DNA from: Verrucomicrobiia bacterium | GTDB taxonomy: Bacteria; Verrucomicrobiota; Verrucomicrobiia; Verrucomicrobiales; Akkermansiaceae | Reading direction: 5' to 3' | Assembly (NCBI GenBank): GCA_947462875.1 | Contig: CANHQJ010000026.1 | Span: 1 to 47,987 of the forward strand | DNA: 47,987 bases | Shown: one piece after another, positions 1-7,219 of the stretch | Layout of the letters: each line of letters opens with the position of its first letter | Numbering within the stretch: the first letter of the stretch is position 1 | Notes under the pieces: model-generated | Told to the model about the DNA's origin: nothing | The model's input: the letters and a program-made list of their open reading frames with translations, nothing else | Database searches by the model: none | Position numbers and translations under genes: made by a program

Positions 1-54
1 CCTTGCGCGCATCTTCTTTGTGTATTCTTCGATGCTTTTTTCACTCATACTCAT
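1..54 (-). CDS. Putative transposase/integrase, N-terminal fragment (partial)
   Basis: An open frame starts at ATG 54 (or 48) and leaves the window after 18 codons. It begins MSMSEKSIEEYTKKM followed by RAR. The charged pattern with a Glu-Tyr and a Met-Arg-x-Arg resembles the start of DDE integrase-type transposases of environmental Planctomycetes/Verrucomicrobia elements, but 18 residues cannot prove a family. The repeats just upstream (65-145) fit a transposase gene placed close to the end of its element. Function is inferred mainly from that context. Confidence 0.45.
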   Translation of the reverse strand, partial: MSMSEKSIEEYTKKMRAR

Positions 55-64
55 GGCTGGCGCC

Positions 65-145
65 ATGGTGTCTCTATTTATGAGGCAACGGCACTCTCCC
101 AGTCACTCATGGAAATATTTATGGTGTCCGCTTCAATGAGGCAAC
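65..145. repeat. Two 25-bp direct repeats, probable transposase-binding sites
   Basis: Copies at 65-89 and 121-145 share the outer blocks ATGGTGTC and ATGAGGCAAC and differ only in the middle. They start 56 bp apart. A more diverged third copy may lie at 148-166. They sit between the transposase start and the presumed tip of the element, which is where multiple terminal repeats of IS21-type elements lie. Confidence 0.5.
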
Positions 146-265
146 ACGCGTCCAAAAATGTGACACATCATTTTCTTGACGGGTTTGGCATTTCTTGGCA
201 GTTTGCGCGCCCGCCGTTTTTCCCGTTGTGAGCAAACGGTTCTGATTGATACCCACACTACTACT

Positions 266-1312
266 ATGGCCGCTAAAATTTATACCAACAAAGACGCCTC
301 GCTGGCTCCCTTGAAAAAGAAAACTCTCGCCGTGATCGGCTTCGGTTCCCAAGGACACGCCCACGCTCTGAACCTGAAAGACAGTGGTCTGAAAGTGATC
401 ATCGGCCTCTACAAAAAATCGAAATCCTGGGCTGTTGCCAAGAAGCTCGGCTTCGAAGTGATGGAAACCGCTGATGCCGTCAAAGCAGCCGATGTGATTT
501 TTGTTGCCACCCCTGACACCGTGGTTCCTTCCGTCTACAAAAAAGACATCGAGAAAAACCTCAGCAAGGGCAAGACCCTGTTGTTCTCCCACGGTTTCGC
601 CGTTCATTTCAAAACCATCACGCCACCCAAAGACATCGACGTCATCATGGTCGCTCCCAAAGGCCCCGGCCACACGGTGCGCTCGCAGTTCGTCAATGGC
701 AAAGGCGTTCCCGGCCTGATCGCCGTGCACAACGATGCCTCGGGCAAAGCGAAAGAAACCGCACTGGCCTGGGCGCGCGGCGTCGGTTGCACCCGTGCCG
801 GTGTGTTTGAAACCAACTTCCGTGAGGAAACCGTGACCGACCTGTTCGGAGAGCAGTGCGTGCTTTGCGGCGGCGCATCGGCCTTGGTCAAAGCGGGCTT
901 CGAAGTGCTGGTGGAAGCCGGCTATCAACCGGAAATGGCGTATTTCGAGTGCTTGCACGAGCTGAAACTGATCGTCGACCTGATGAACGAGCAAGGCATC
1001 GCCGGTATGCGCTTCTCGATCTCGGAAACCGCCGAATACGGCGACGTGACCGTGGGTCCCAAGATCATCGACAAGTCGGTGAAAGAGCGCATGCGCAAGC
1101 AGCTCAAGGCCATCGAAGACGGCAAGTTTGCCAAGGAGTGGACCAATGAGTTCGCCGGTGGCAACAAGAACTTCAACGCGATCCGCAAGGCGGAAGCCGC
1201 TCATCCGATCGAAAAAGTCGGCGAGCGTCTGCGCGGTCAGATGAGCTGGATCAAGAGCAAAAAGATCGCCAAAGGAGCCACGCAAGCAAGCTTCGTGGCG
1301 GACTCGAAGTAA
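266..1312 (+). CDS. ilvC: Ketol-acid reductoisomerase (class I)
   Basis: Converts acetolactate or acetohydroxybutyrate to the dihydroxy acid in valine, leucine and isoleucine synthesis, with NADPH and Mg2+. The 348-residue length fits class I enzymes. The Rossmann motif [17 protein letters not shown] lies near residue 20, the phosphate-binding SKSW follows, then [13 protein letters not shown], and the metal-binding Asp/Glu of TDLFGEQ with the Glu of YFECLHELK. The frame is open back to 176, but homology begins at [10 protein letters not shown], so ATG 266 is chosen. No Shine-Dalgarno is visible. The gene stands alone, without ilvB/ilvN, and is closed by its own terminator. It starts about 100 bp inside the left insertion element boundary, so the element may have displaced its original upstream region. 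Confidence 0.96.
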   Translation: MAAKIYTNKDASLAPLKKKTLAVIGFGSQGHAHALNLKDSGLKVIIGLYKKSKSWAVAKKLGFEVMETADAVKAADVIFVATPDTVVPSVYKKDIEKNLSKGKTLLFSHGFAVHFKTITPPKDIDVIMVAPKGPGHTVRSQFVNGKGVPGLIAVHNDASGKAKETALAWARGVGCTRAGVFETNFREETVTDLFGEQCVLCGGASALVKAGFEVLVEAGYQPEMAYFECLHELKLIVDLMNEQGIAGMRFSISETAEYGDVTVGPKIIDKSVKERMRKQLKAIEDGKFAKEWTNEFAGGNKNFNAIRKAEAAHPIEKVGERLRGQMSWIKSKKIAKGATQASFVADSK

Positions 1313-1328
1313 TCCGATCGACTCTACC

Positions 1329-1364
1329 AAAAAGCCGGTCTTCGCGAGAAGGCCGGCTTTTTTT
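1329..1364 (+). terminator. Rho-independent terminator of ilvC
   Basis: Stem AAAAGCCGG/CCGGCTTTT with an inner CTTC-GCGA-GAAG stem-loop, followed by a run of T. It lies 17 bp after the ilvC stop codon. Confidence 0.9.
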
Positions 1365-1457
1365 ATGGTGGCGTGCCGCGCCAAGGATGACCGCCCCGCC
1401 GGGACTATCCTGCAATCCCTTGCTTCCCGGCGGAACGGCCAAATGGTGCGGTGGCGC

Positions 1458-2162
1458 CTATTTTTTCGCACGCTTGCGCAGCAAGGTCTCGTGCATGGAT
1501 TCTTTCAGCGCCAGTTTTTCGCATGCGTCCAAGTCCACGCTGGCGGATAATTTTCGCAAGACGGAGATTTTTTCGGAGATCGATTGCTGAACGTAGTGCA
1601 TGTCTTCCTCGTTGGCCACGAAGTTGCTGACGTTGCCGGATTCGATGCCTATCGCGGAGGCGGCGGCGATGGCGTCCTGATTCGCGGCGAGAAAGAGAAA
1701 CTCCCAGGCGTAGACATCCGTCTGGTGACGGATTTTTTCATGAACGTCGCCCAGCGAGTAGTGCCGCGAGCTGTTTTCGTGGCCATCGGTGAGAATCGCG
1801 ATGATGACTTTCCGCGGTCGATCGCCCTCCGGCATCGCCGCCAGCTTGGCGCCGAGCTCATCGATGGTGCGCCCGATGGCATCGAGCAGGGCGGTGTTGC
1901 CGCGCGGTTGGAAGGTCTCGCGTGAGAGCGGCTTGACTTCGGCGATGGGCTGGCGCTGCACCGCGGGCAGGTATTCGTGATCGAAGAGAATCAAGGTAAA
2001 ATCGGCTGGCAGGGGATGGCCGTCGTTGTCGAGGGTTTGCTGCTGGCCTTGGAGGAATTCATTGAAGCCGTCGATCGCGGCCTGGCTCATTGAGCTCATG
2101 GAGCCGGAGCGGTCGAGGATAAAAGCGATTTCCGACTTAGCGGAGGATGGGGATGGTTTCAT
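1458..2162 (-). CDS. VWA-domain protein, cytosolic
   Basis: A 234-residue protein made almost wholly of one von Willebrand A domain. The metal-ion-dependent adhesion site is intact: DRSGSMS at residues 17-23, a Thr in RGNTALLDA, and an Asp in ILTDGHENSS. No signal peptide or membrane segment is seen, so it is probably cytosolic. Compact soluble VWA proteins of this kind (TerY-like and similar) usually act as scaffolds for other proteins. The gene is transcribed divergently from a BrxR/CapW-like WYL regulator at 2377, sharing a 214-bp palindrome-rich gap, so it may be that regulator's target. The C-terminal 40 residues are charged and helical. Partner unknown. Confidence 0.85.
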   Translation of the reverse strand: MKPSPSSAKSEIAFILDRSGSMSSMSQAAIDGFNEFLQGQQQTLDNDGHPLPADFTLILFDHEYLPAVQRQPIAEVKPLSRETFQPRGNTALLDAIGRTIDELGAKLAAMPEGDRPRKVIIAILTDGHENSSRHYSLGDVHEKIRHQTDVYAWEFLFLAANQDAIAAASAIGIESGNVSNFVANEEDMHYVQQSISEKISVLRKLSASVDLDACEKLALKESMHETLLRKRAKK

Positions 2163-2376
2163 AATGTTGATTGATTGGTTTTTTCATAGGAGTGATCGTA
2201 CGATTCGACAGGTGGGTTTGCAAAACGAATCGCGCGGCGGACGATCGGACTCTATCATGTGACTGATTAGAGTCAATCGAAAAAAACGACTTATGCGAAT
2301 AAGACGATTCGTAATTATTTGGATGACATTTGGGAAAAGAAGACTATGATCCGTATCGAAGCTAAAAACTATCCGT
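2163..2376. promoter_or_regulatory. Divergent promoter region with several inverted repeats
   Basis: The gap between the VWA gene and the WYL regulator holds GACTCTA (2248-2254) facing TAGAGTC (2268-2274), CGATTCG (2201-2207) facing CGAATCG (2226-2232), and a further CGATTCG (2305-2311) paired locally with CGAAT at 2296-2300. Dimeric winged-helix WYL regulators bind inverted repeats near their own gene, so these are candidate operators. Which palindrome is bound cannot be told from sequence. Confidence 0.45.
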
Positions 2377-3237
2377 ATGGGAAATCTAACGAACGAAGAA
2401 AATTGGGCCGCGCGCGAACGTCTGCGCATGATCGAAGTGCTTTTGTGGTGGCGTGGCTGGGTGCGCCGTGGCGATCTGATCGATGTTTTCGGCATCTCGG
2501 CGGCACAAGCGAGTGGTGATCTTCAGCGTTTTCTGGAACTCAACCGTGCGGGTGTGATTTATCATACCAATCGCAAGCGCTACGAGGCGGGGGATAGCTT
2601 CACCTGCCGCCTGCATCGCCCGAGTTTGTCCGAAGCGGTTACCTTGTTGATGGGTCAGGGTGCCGGAAATGCGGCGCTGACCATGCGCGCCGAGACGGTG
2701 CCGACCCAGGCCTCCGACATCGTGGACATTGTGACCATGCCACAGCGCGTGATGAATGAGCGTGCCGTGCGCACTCTGGTGATGGCGATGCTGCGCAAGG
2801 AAACCGTGGAAGTGCGTTATGCCTCCGTGAACAGCTCCACGCGCAAACTGCGCACGCTCGTTCCCCGCGCGATCGCCTGGGATGGCACACGCTGGCATGC
2901 CCGTTGCTGGGATCCGGAGCATCAGGAATGGCGCGACTACGTGCTGGGCCGCATGGAAGAATGCCGCTGGGCGAAATTCGATGCCGATGAGCCACCCGCC
3001 GATACGGAATGGGAGACTTTCGTGATTCTCAAGTTGAAGCCAAACGCCTCTCTCAGCAAGGAAGCCAAGGCCGCGATCAAGATGGATTACGGCATGAGTT
3101 CCGACGTGATGGAAATCCGCGTGCGCAAGGCGATGGTGAAATACGTTCGTCAGAACCTCGGATTGCCTTGGGAGAACGGTTCCAAAGCGGGCTGGGAGCC
3201 GTTTTTCCAAGTAGTGAGCGAGAAAAAAGAAGCGTAA
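2377..3237 (+). CDS. WYL-domain transcriptional regulator, BrxR/CapW-like
   Basis: A 286-residue protein with the three-part plan of the BrxR/CapW family: an N-terminal winged helix (about residues 12-75, with VRRGDLIDVFGISAAQAS as recognition region and DLQRFLEL after it), a WYL domain (about 130-205) and a C-terminal WCX-like part. The WYL core reads GTRWHARCWDPEHQEWRDY, close to the RWHxRAW form seen in CapW proteins and not a literal WYL triplet. Family members are homodimeric repressors, many of which control BREX, CBASS and other defence operons in response to a nucleic-acid ligand. No recognised defence gene lies next to it; the divergent VWA gene is the nearest candidate target. No Shine-Dalgarno precedes ATG 2377. 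Confidence 0.82.
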   Translation: MGNLTNEENWAARERLRMIEVLLWWRGWVRRGDLIDVFGISAAQASGDLQRFLELNRAGVIYHTNRKRYEAGDSFTCRLHRPSLSEAVTLLMGQGAGNAALTMRAETVPTQASDIVDIVTMPQRVMNERAVRTLVMAMLRKETVEVRYASVNSSTRKLRTLVPRAIAWDGTRWHARCWDPEHQEWRDYVLGRMEECRWAKFDADEPPADTEWETFVILKLKPNASLSKEAKAAIKMDYGMSSDVMEIRVRKAMVKYVRQNLGLPWENGSKAGWEPFFQVVSEKKEA

Positions 3238-3259
3238 TCGCTCCTCGCAAAAATTCCGC

Positions 3260-3304
3260 GTAACGCGCAATTTGTATCTTCCCAAAATACAGATTGCGCG
3301 TTAC
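3260..3304. promoter_or_regulatory. Long perfect hairpin before the ROK-like kinase gene
   Basis: GTAACGCGCAAT (3260-3271) is perfectly complemented by ATTGCGCGTTAC (3293-3304). A T/G wobble and TGTAT/ATACA continue the stem inward to 18 pairs, with a 9-base loop. It ends 14 bp before the start at 3319 and 22 bp after the regulator's stop. No T run follows, so it does not look like a simple terminator. It could be an operator for a dimeric regulator or an RNA element controlling translation of the next gene. Confidence 0.6.
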
Positions 3305-3318
3305 TGTTTCCGCGCGCT

Positions 3319-4704
3319 ATGAGCCACATTACGATTTCACCGAAGTTTTCTCCCGTCCTCGATCCCGGATTCGTTCCCGCTGTCTTATGGAACCGTGCCT
3401 ACGAAGCGAAAGCCGCCGCAGATGGTCGGGACATCGCTCTGGCCCTGAGTCGCGATGATGGCACCTGTTTCCGCTGGGCTGGCCGCATTCTGCCTGCAGG
3501 CGATGCGTTTGCCGCCGACACGGAGAAGTATATCGATCGGTTGGTGAAGTTTTTGCTGTGGCAAAAAGGCGGTAACCGCATTGCCATTGCCGGAGCGGAT
3601 GATGTGGTGGCCATGCTGGCGCAAAAATACGCGCCCGAGGGCGAGCGCAAGTTTGATCGTGAATTCATCGGCACGAAGATTTTCGGCTCGCCGATTTCGG
3701 TGGAGTCGGTGGCGTTGGAAAGCTTGCCACCCGAGCAAGGGGAGGCGATGCAACTCGGTCGCCATTTGCAGGGCTGCCGCATCGGCTTCGATCTCGGTGG
3801 CTCCGATCGCAAGTGCGCGGCGGTGATCGATGGCGAGGTGGTCTTTTCCGAGGAAATCGTGTGGGATCCCTATTTCCAAAACGACCCGAACTATCACATC
3901 GAGGGCATTCACGATTCCCTCGTCCGCGCGGCGGCGCATCTGCCGCGTGTGGATGCGATCGGCGGCAGCTCGGCGGGCGTGATCATGAACAATCAGGTCC
4001 GCGCTTCATCGCTGTTCCGCGGTGTGAGTGCCGAGGACTATGAAAAACACGTGCGCAACATTTTCAACACGCTGAAGACGGAGCGCTGGAATGGCATTCC
4101 GTTCGAGGTGGTGAATGACGGTGAGGTAACGGCGCTGGCGGGTTCGATGGGCTTGCAGGCAAACTCCGTGCTCGGCGTCGCGATGGGGACATCCGAAGCG
4201 GCGGGCTACGTGGATGCGCAAGGACACATCAAGCCGTGGCTGAATGAGCTGGCCTTTGCCCCGGTGGACTACCGGGAACAAGGTCCGCTGTGCGAGTGGT
4301 CGGGCGATCGCGGCTGCGGTGCGCTGTATTTTTCCCAACAGGCCGTCGCCCGTCTCGCACCTGCCGCGGACTTCGATTTCGGCAAGATGCCGTTTCCCGA
4401 GCAGCTGGTGGAAGTGCAGAAAGCGATGAAGGCCGGCGATGAGCGCGCGGCGAAAATTTATCAAACAATAGGCGTCTGCTTCGGCTATTCGATCGCGCAC
4501 TATGCCGATTTCTACGACATTGAAAACCTGCTGATTCTCGGACGCGTGACCTCCGGCGAAGGCGGCGAAATCATCATTCGTGAAGCGGAAAAAGTGTTGG
4601 CGGCGGAGTTCCCGGAACTGCGCATCAAGCTCGTGGTTCCCGATGAAAAGACCAAGCGCCATGGTCAGGCGGTGGCGGCGGCGAGTCTTCCGTTCGTCGG
4701 ATAG
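3319..4704 (+). CDS. ROK-family protein, probable sugar kinase
   Basis: 461 residues with an ASKHA (actin/hexokinase-like) fold. The phosphate-1 loop DLGGSD is at 158-163, followed by IGGSSAGV near 217, an acidic VNDGEVTALAG near 265 and a second phosphate loop GVAMGTSEAAG near 290, the order seen in ROK kinases and glucokinases. About 150 residues precede the kinase fold, which is longer than usual ROK proteins (about 300) and unrecognised. The usual ROK zinc cluster CxCGxxGC is not obvious; CEWSGDRGCG occupies a similar place. Substrate unknown. The gene follows the WYL regulator by 81 bp, separated by a strong hairpin. Confidence 0.75.
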   Translation: MSHITISPKFSPVLDPGFVPAVLWNRAYEAKAAADGRDIALALSRDDGTCFRWAGRILPAGDAFAADTEKYIDRLVKFLLWQKGGNRIAIAGADDVVAMLAQKYAPEGERKFDREFIGTKIFGSPISVESVALESLPPEQGEAMQLGRHLQGCRIGFDLGGSDRKCAAVIDGEVVFSEEIVWDPYFQNDPNYHIEGIHDSLVRAAAHLPRVDAIGGSSAGVIMNNQVRASSLFRGVSAEDYEKHVRNIFNTLKTERWNGIPFEVVNDGEVTALAGSMGLQANSVLGVAMGTSEAAGYVDAQGHIKPWLNELAFAPVDYREQGPLCEWSGDRGCGALYFSQQAVARLAPAADFDFGKMPFPEQLVEVQKAMKAGDERAAKIYQTIGVCFGYSIAHYADFYDIENLLILGRVTSGEGGEIIIREAEKVLAAEFPELRIKLVVPDEKTKRHGQAVAAASLPFVG

Positions 4705-4728
4705 ACCCGCCGGCCATGGACGCCACGA

Positions 4729-6363
4729 TCAGTGTCCTACCGGGCACTGATTGATGCTTTGGAAGAAGTCGTTGCCTTTGTTATCGACCAGGATAAACGC
4801 GGGGAAATTCTCCACGGTGATTTTCCATACGGCCTCCATGCCGAGTTCCGGATAGGCCACGACTTCCTGGGAGCGGATGTGATTTTGTGCCAATAAAGCA
4901 GCGGGACCTCCCGCCGAACCGAGATAGAAGCCGCCGTGTTTTTTGCAGGCATCGGTGACCTGTTGGGAGCGATTGCCCTTCGCCAGCATGACCATCGAGC
5001 CGCCGTGCGATTGGAACAGATCGACATACGAGTCCATGCGACCGGCGGTGGTGGGGCCGAAGGAGCCGCTGGCCATGCCTGCGGGAGTTTTGGCGGGCCC
5101 CGCGTAGTAGATCGGGTAGTTCTTGAAATAATCGGGCAGTTCGCCGTGTTCTTCGAGGTATTCCTTCATCTTCGCGTGGGCGGAATCGCGGGCGACGATG
5201 ATGGTGCCGGTGAGGGCCAGCGGAGTGGTCACGGGATACTTGCTGAGGGTGGCGAGCGTGTGTTCCATGCCGAGATCGAGGTTGATTTCCACGCCTTTGA
5301 ATTTCCAATTGCGATAGGCCTCGGGGATGAAACGACCGGGATTTTTTTCGAGCTTCTCGAGGAAGATGCCGTCTTTGGTGATCTTCGCTTTGGCTTGTCG
5401 GTCCGCCGAGCAGGAGACGCCGATGCCGACGGGGCAGGAGGCACCATGGCGGGGGAGTCGCACCACGCGCACATCGAGCGCGAAGTATTTTCCACCGAAC
5501 TGGGCACCGATGCCGATATTGCGCGCGCACTCTAACAATTCTTTCTCCAGTTCCAGATCGCGGAATGCCTGGCCGTGGGCGTTGCCGGTGGTGGGCAGGG
5601 CATCGAGATACTTGGTGGATGCCATTTTCACCGTCTTGAGACAGGCCTCCGCCGAGGTGCCGCCGATGACAAACACGAGGTGATAGGGCGGACAGGCGGC
5701 GGTGCCGAGCGAGCGCATTTTTTCGATGCAGAACTCGACGAGGCGCTTCGGATTCAGCAAGGCCTTGGTTTCCTGATAGAGGAACGTTTTGTTCGCCGAT
5801 CCCCCGCCTTTGCTGACGAAGAGGAACTTGTAGGCATCGCCCTCGGTGGCGTAGAGGTCGATCTGTGCGGGCAGGTTGGTCTTGGTGTTGACCTCCTCAT
5901 ACATGGTGAGCGCCGAGGTTTGCGAGTAGCGCAGATTCTCCTGGGTGTAGGTGGCGTGGACTCCTTGCGAGAGCTTTTCCGCATCGTCACAACCGGTCCA
6001 GACCTGCTGGCCTTTTTTGCCGATGATGGTGGCGGTGCCGGTGTCCTGACAGAAGGGAAGAATCCCGTGTGCGGCGATCTCGGCATTGCGCAGCATCATC
6101 AGCGCGACCATGCGGTCGTTTTCGGTGGCGGTGGGGTCATCCAGGATCGCCGCGACCTGGGCGAGGTGGGCGGGGCGCAGCATGAAATTGATCGCTTTGA
6201 ATGCCTCCTTCGCCAGCAACGTGAGAGCCTCGGGCTGGACCACCAGCATCGGCTGGCCATGAAAATTTTCCACAGCCACATGATCCGCGGTGAGCAATTC
6301 GTATTCCGTGGTATCGGGACCGGTGGCGTAGATGTCTTGGTAGATGAAGGGCGCTTCAGGCAT
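4729..6363 (-). CDS. fumA: Fumarate hydratase, class I (FumA/FumB type)
   Basis: Interconverts fumarate and malate in the citric acid cycle using a [4Fe-4S] cluster. The 544-residue chain follows enterobacterial FumA along its whole length, e.g. [44 protein letters not shown] and [11 protein letters not shown]. The three cluster cysteines fall in PFCQDTG, AACPPYH and GVSCSAD with the same spacing as in the Escherichia coli enzyme. That register points to the start MPEAPF at 6363; 6369 and 6390 are alternative in-frame starts. Single-chain, not split into alpha and beta subunits. The cluster is expected to be oxygen-sensitive. It converges with the ROK-like gene. Confidence 0.96.
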   Translation of the reverse strand: MPEAPFIYQDIYATGPDTTEYELLTADHVAVENFHGQPMLVVQPEALTLLAKEAFKAINFMLRPAHLAQVAAILDDPTATENDRMVALMMLRNAEIAAHGILPFCQDTGTATIIGKKGQQVWTGCDDAEKLSQGVHATYTQENLRYSQTSALTMYEEVNTKTNLPAQIDLYATEGDAYKFLFVSKGGGSANKTFLYQETKALLNPKRLVEFCIEKMRSLGTAACPPYHLVFVIGGTSAEACLKTVKMASTKYLDALPTTGNAHGQAFRDLELEKELLECARNIGIGAQFGGKYFALDVRVVRLPRHGASCPVGIGVSCSADRQAKAKITKDGIFLEKLEKNPGRFIPEAYRNWKFKGVEINLDLGMEHTLATLSKYPVTTPLALTGTIIVARDSAHAKMKEYLEEHGELPDYFKNYPIYYAGPAKTPAGMASGSFGPTTAGRMDSYVDLFQSHGGSMVMLAKGNRSQQVTDACKKHGGFYLGSAGGPAALLAQNHIRSQEVVAYPELGMEAVWKITVENFPAFILVDNKGNDFFQSINQCPVGH

Positions 6364-6479
6364 GCCCATCAGTAGCACGGAAGCCGCCATCCGCCAAGGG
6401 GAGAAAATCGCGCGATGAGCTGTGCAGGGGAAAAGATTTGCCGATCGAACAGAGCTGGGATACCATGACGGGGAACTTT

Positions 6480-7205
6480 ATGATTCGAAATGTTGTATTA
6501 TCCCTGATCGCATTGTTTCTGAGCGGATGCGGTTCCTCCACCGGTGATCTCAGCAAGGGCGAGCTGGGATTGCTGCCTTCGACGCCGGAGAAGGGCACGC
6601 TGTTTGCCTATTACGAGCCGAAGGGGGTCGCCAAATGGAACCGCAACTGGACCTACAATCTGGATCTCACGGGGGTTTCGTGGAATGACACTCGCACCGC
6701 CACTCTGATCGATCAGCAGTATGTCGTGATGGCGGCGCATTACATCCGACCATCCGATGTGCCGGTGATGTTTCACGACCGCAAAGGCAATCCGGTGGAG
6801 CGCTACATCGTGCAGGTCAAATCGCTGGCTCCGATGGCCGATGTGGCGGTGGGGAAATTGAATCTGCCCGTGCCGGGGGGCATTAAAGCGTATTCTTTCG
6901 CTCCCGCAAGAGACCTGGCGCAAGGCCGCGCGGTGCTGATCACGGATCAGACGAAAACCGTTTCCGTGCATCAGATCCAAGCCGTATCTGGCAAAACGAT
7001 TTCGTTCGCCTATCACTCACGACTCGATCCCATCTATCGACGAAATCTCATCGTCGGCGACAGTGGCAATCCGACTTTTATCATCAGTGGCAACGATGTG
7101 AAATTGTTGGAAACGCATCACTTCGGCGGCCCCGGTTCGGGACCGTGTTATGCGAACGGAGAGATCCAGGCGGCCATCCGCGCCGCGATCGCCGAAATGC
7201 GTTAG
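6480..7205 (+). CDS. Trypsin-fold serine protease-like lipoprotein
   Basis: About 241 residues. The start MIRNVVLSLIALFLSGCGSS gives a lipoprotein signal with the lipobox LSGC, so ATG 6480 is preferred over 6438 and 6465. The mature part has candidate catalytic residues in chymotrypsin order: His in VMAAHYI, Asp in MADVAVGKL and Ser in VGDSGNPTF, the last being the GDSGxP signature. Cargo or substrate unknown; an envelope or outer-membrane-anchored protease is the simplest reading. Most similar proteins in this phylum are uncharacterised. It starts about 115 bp from the divergent fumarase gene. Confidence 0.72.
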   Translation: MIRNVVLSLIALFLSGCGSSTGDLSKGELGLLPSTPEKGTLFAYYEPKGVAKWNRNWTYNLDLTGVSWNDTRTATLIDQQYVVMAAHYIRPSDVPVMFHDRKGNPVERYIVQVKSLAPMADVAVGKLNLPVPGGIKAYSFAPARDLAQGRAVLITDQTKTVSVHQIQAVSGKTISFAYHSRLDPIYRRNLIVGDSGNPTFIISGNDVKLLETHHFGGPGSGPCYANGEIQAAIRAAIAEMR

Positions 7206-7219
7206 AGCCGTTGCGCCAA

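Larger units (their letters stand above)
1..167 (-). mobile_element. End of an insertion element running off the left edge
   Basis: Three things are visible: a transposase-like N-terminus reading leftwards off the window (54 to 1), two imperfect 25-bp direct repeats (65-89 and 121-145, about 19 of 25 identical, both ending TGAGGCAAC), and a tip near 160-170 that ends in CA on the plus strand, so the element begins with TG when read inward. Repeated transposase-binding sites next to a TG...CA tip are known for IS21-like and related DDE integrase elements. The exact outer end could be 165, 167 or 170. No target duplication can be seen because the other end is missing. Confidence 0.55.

Noticed and set aside
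119-1471. Long reading frame of 450 codons on the strand opposite ilvC
   Set aside because: It is a codon-bias shadow of ilvC; its product has no recognisable family and ilvC is certain.
2386-3285. 299-codon frame opposite the WYL regulator
   Set aside because: Fully antisense to a well-supported gene and low in family-like motifs.
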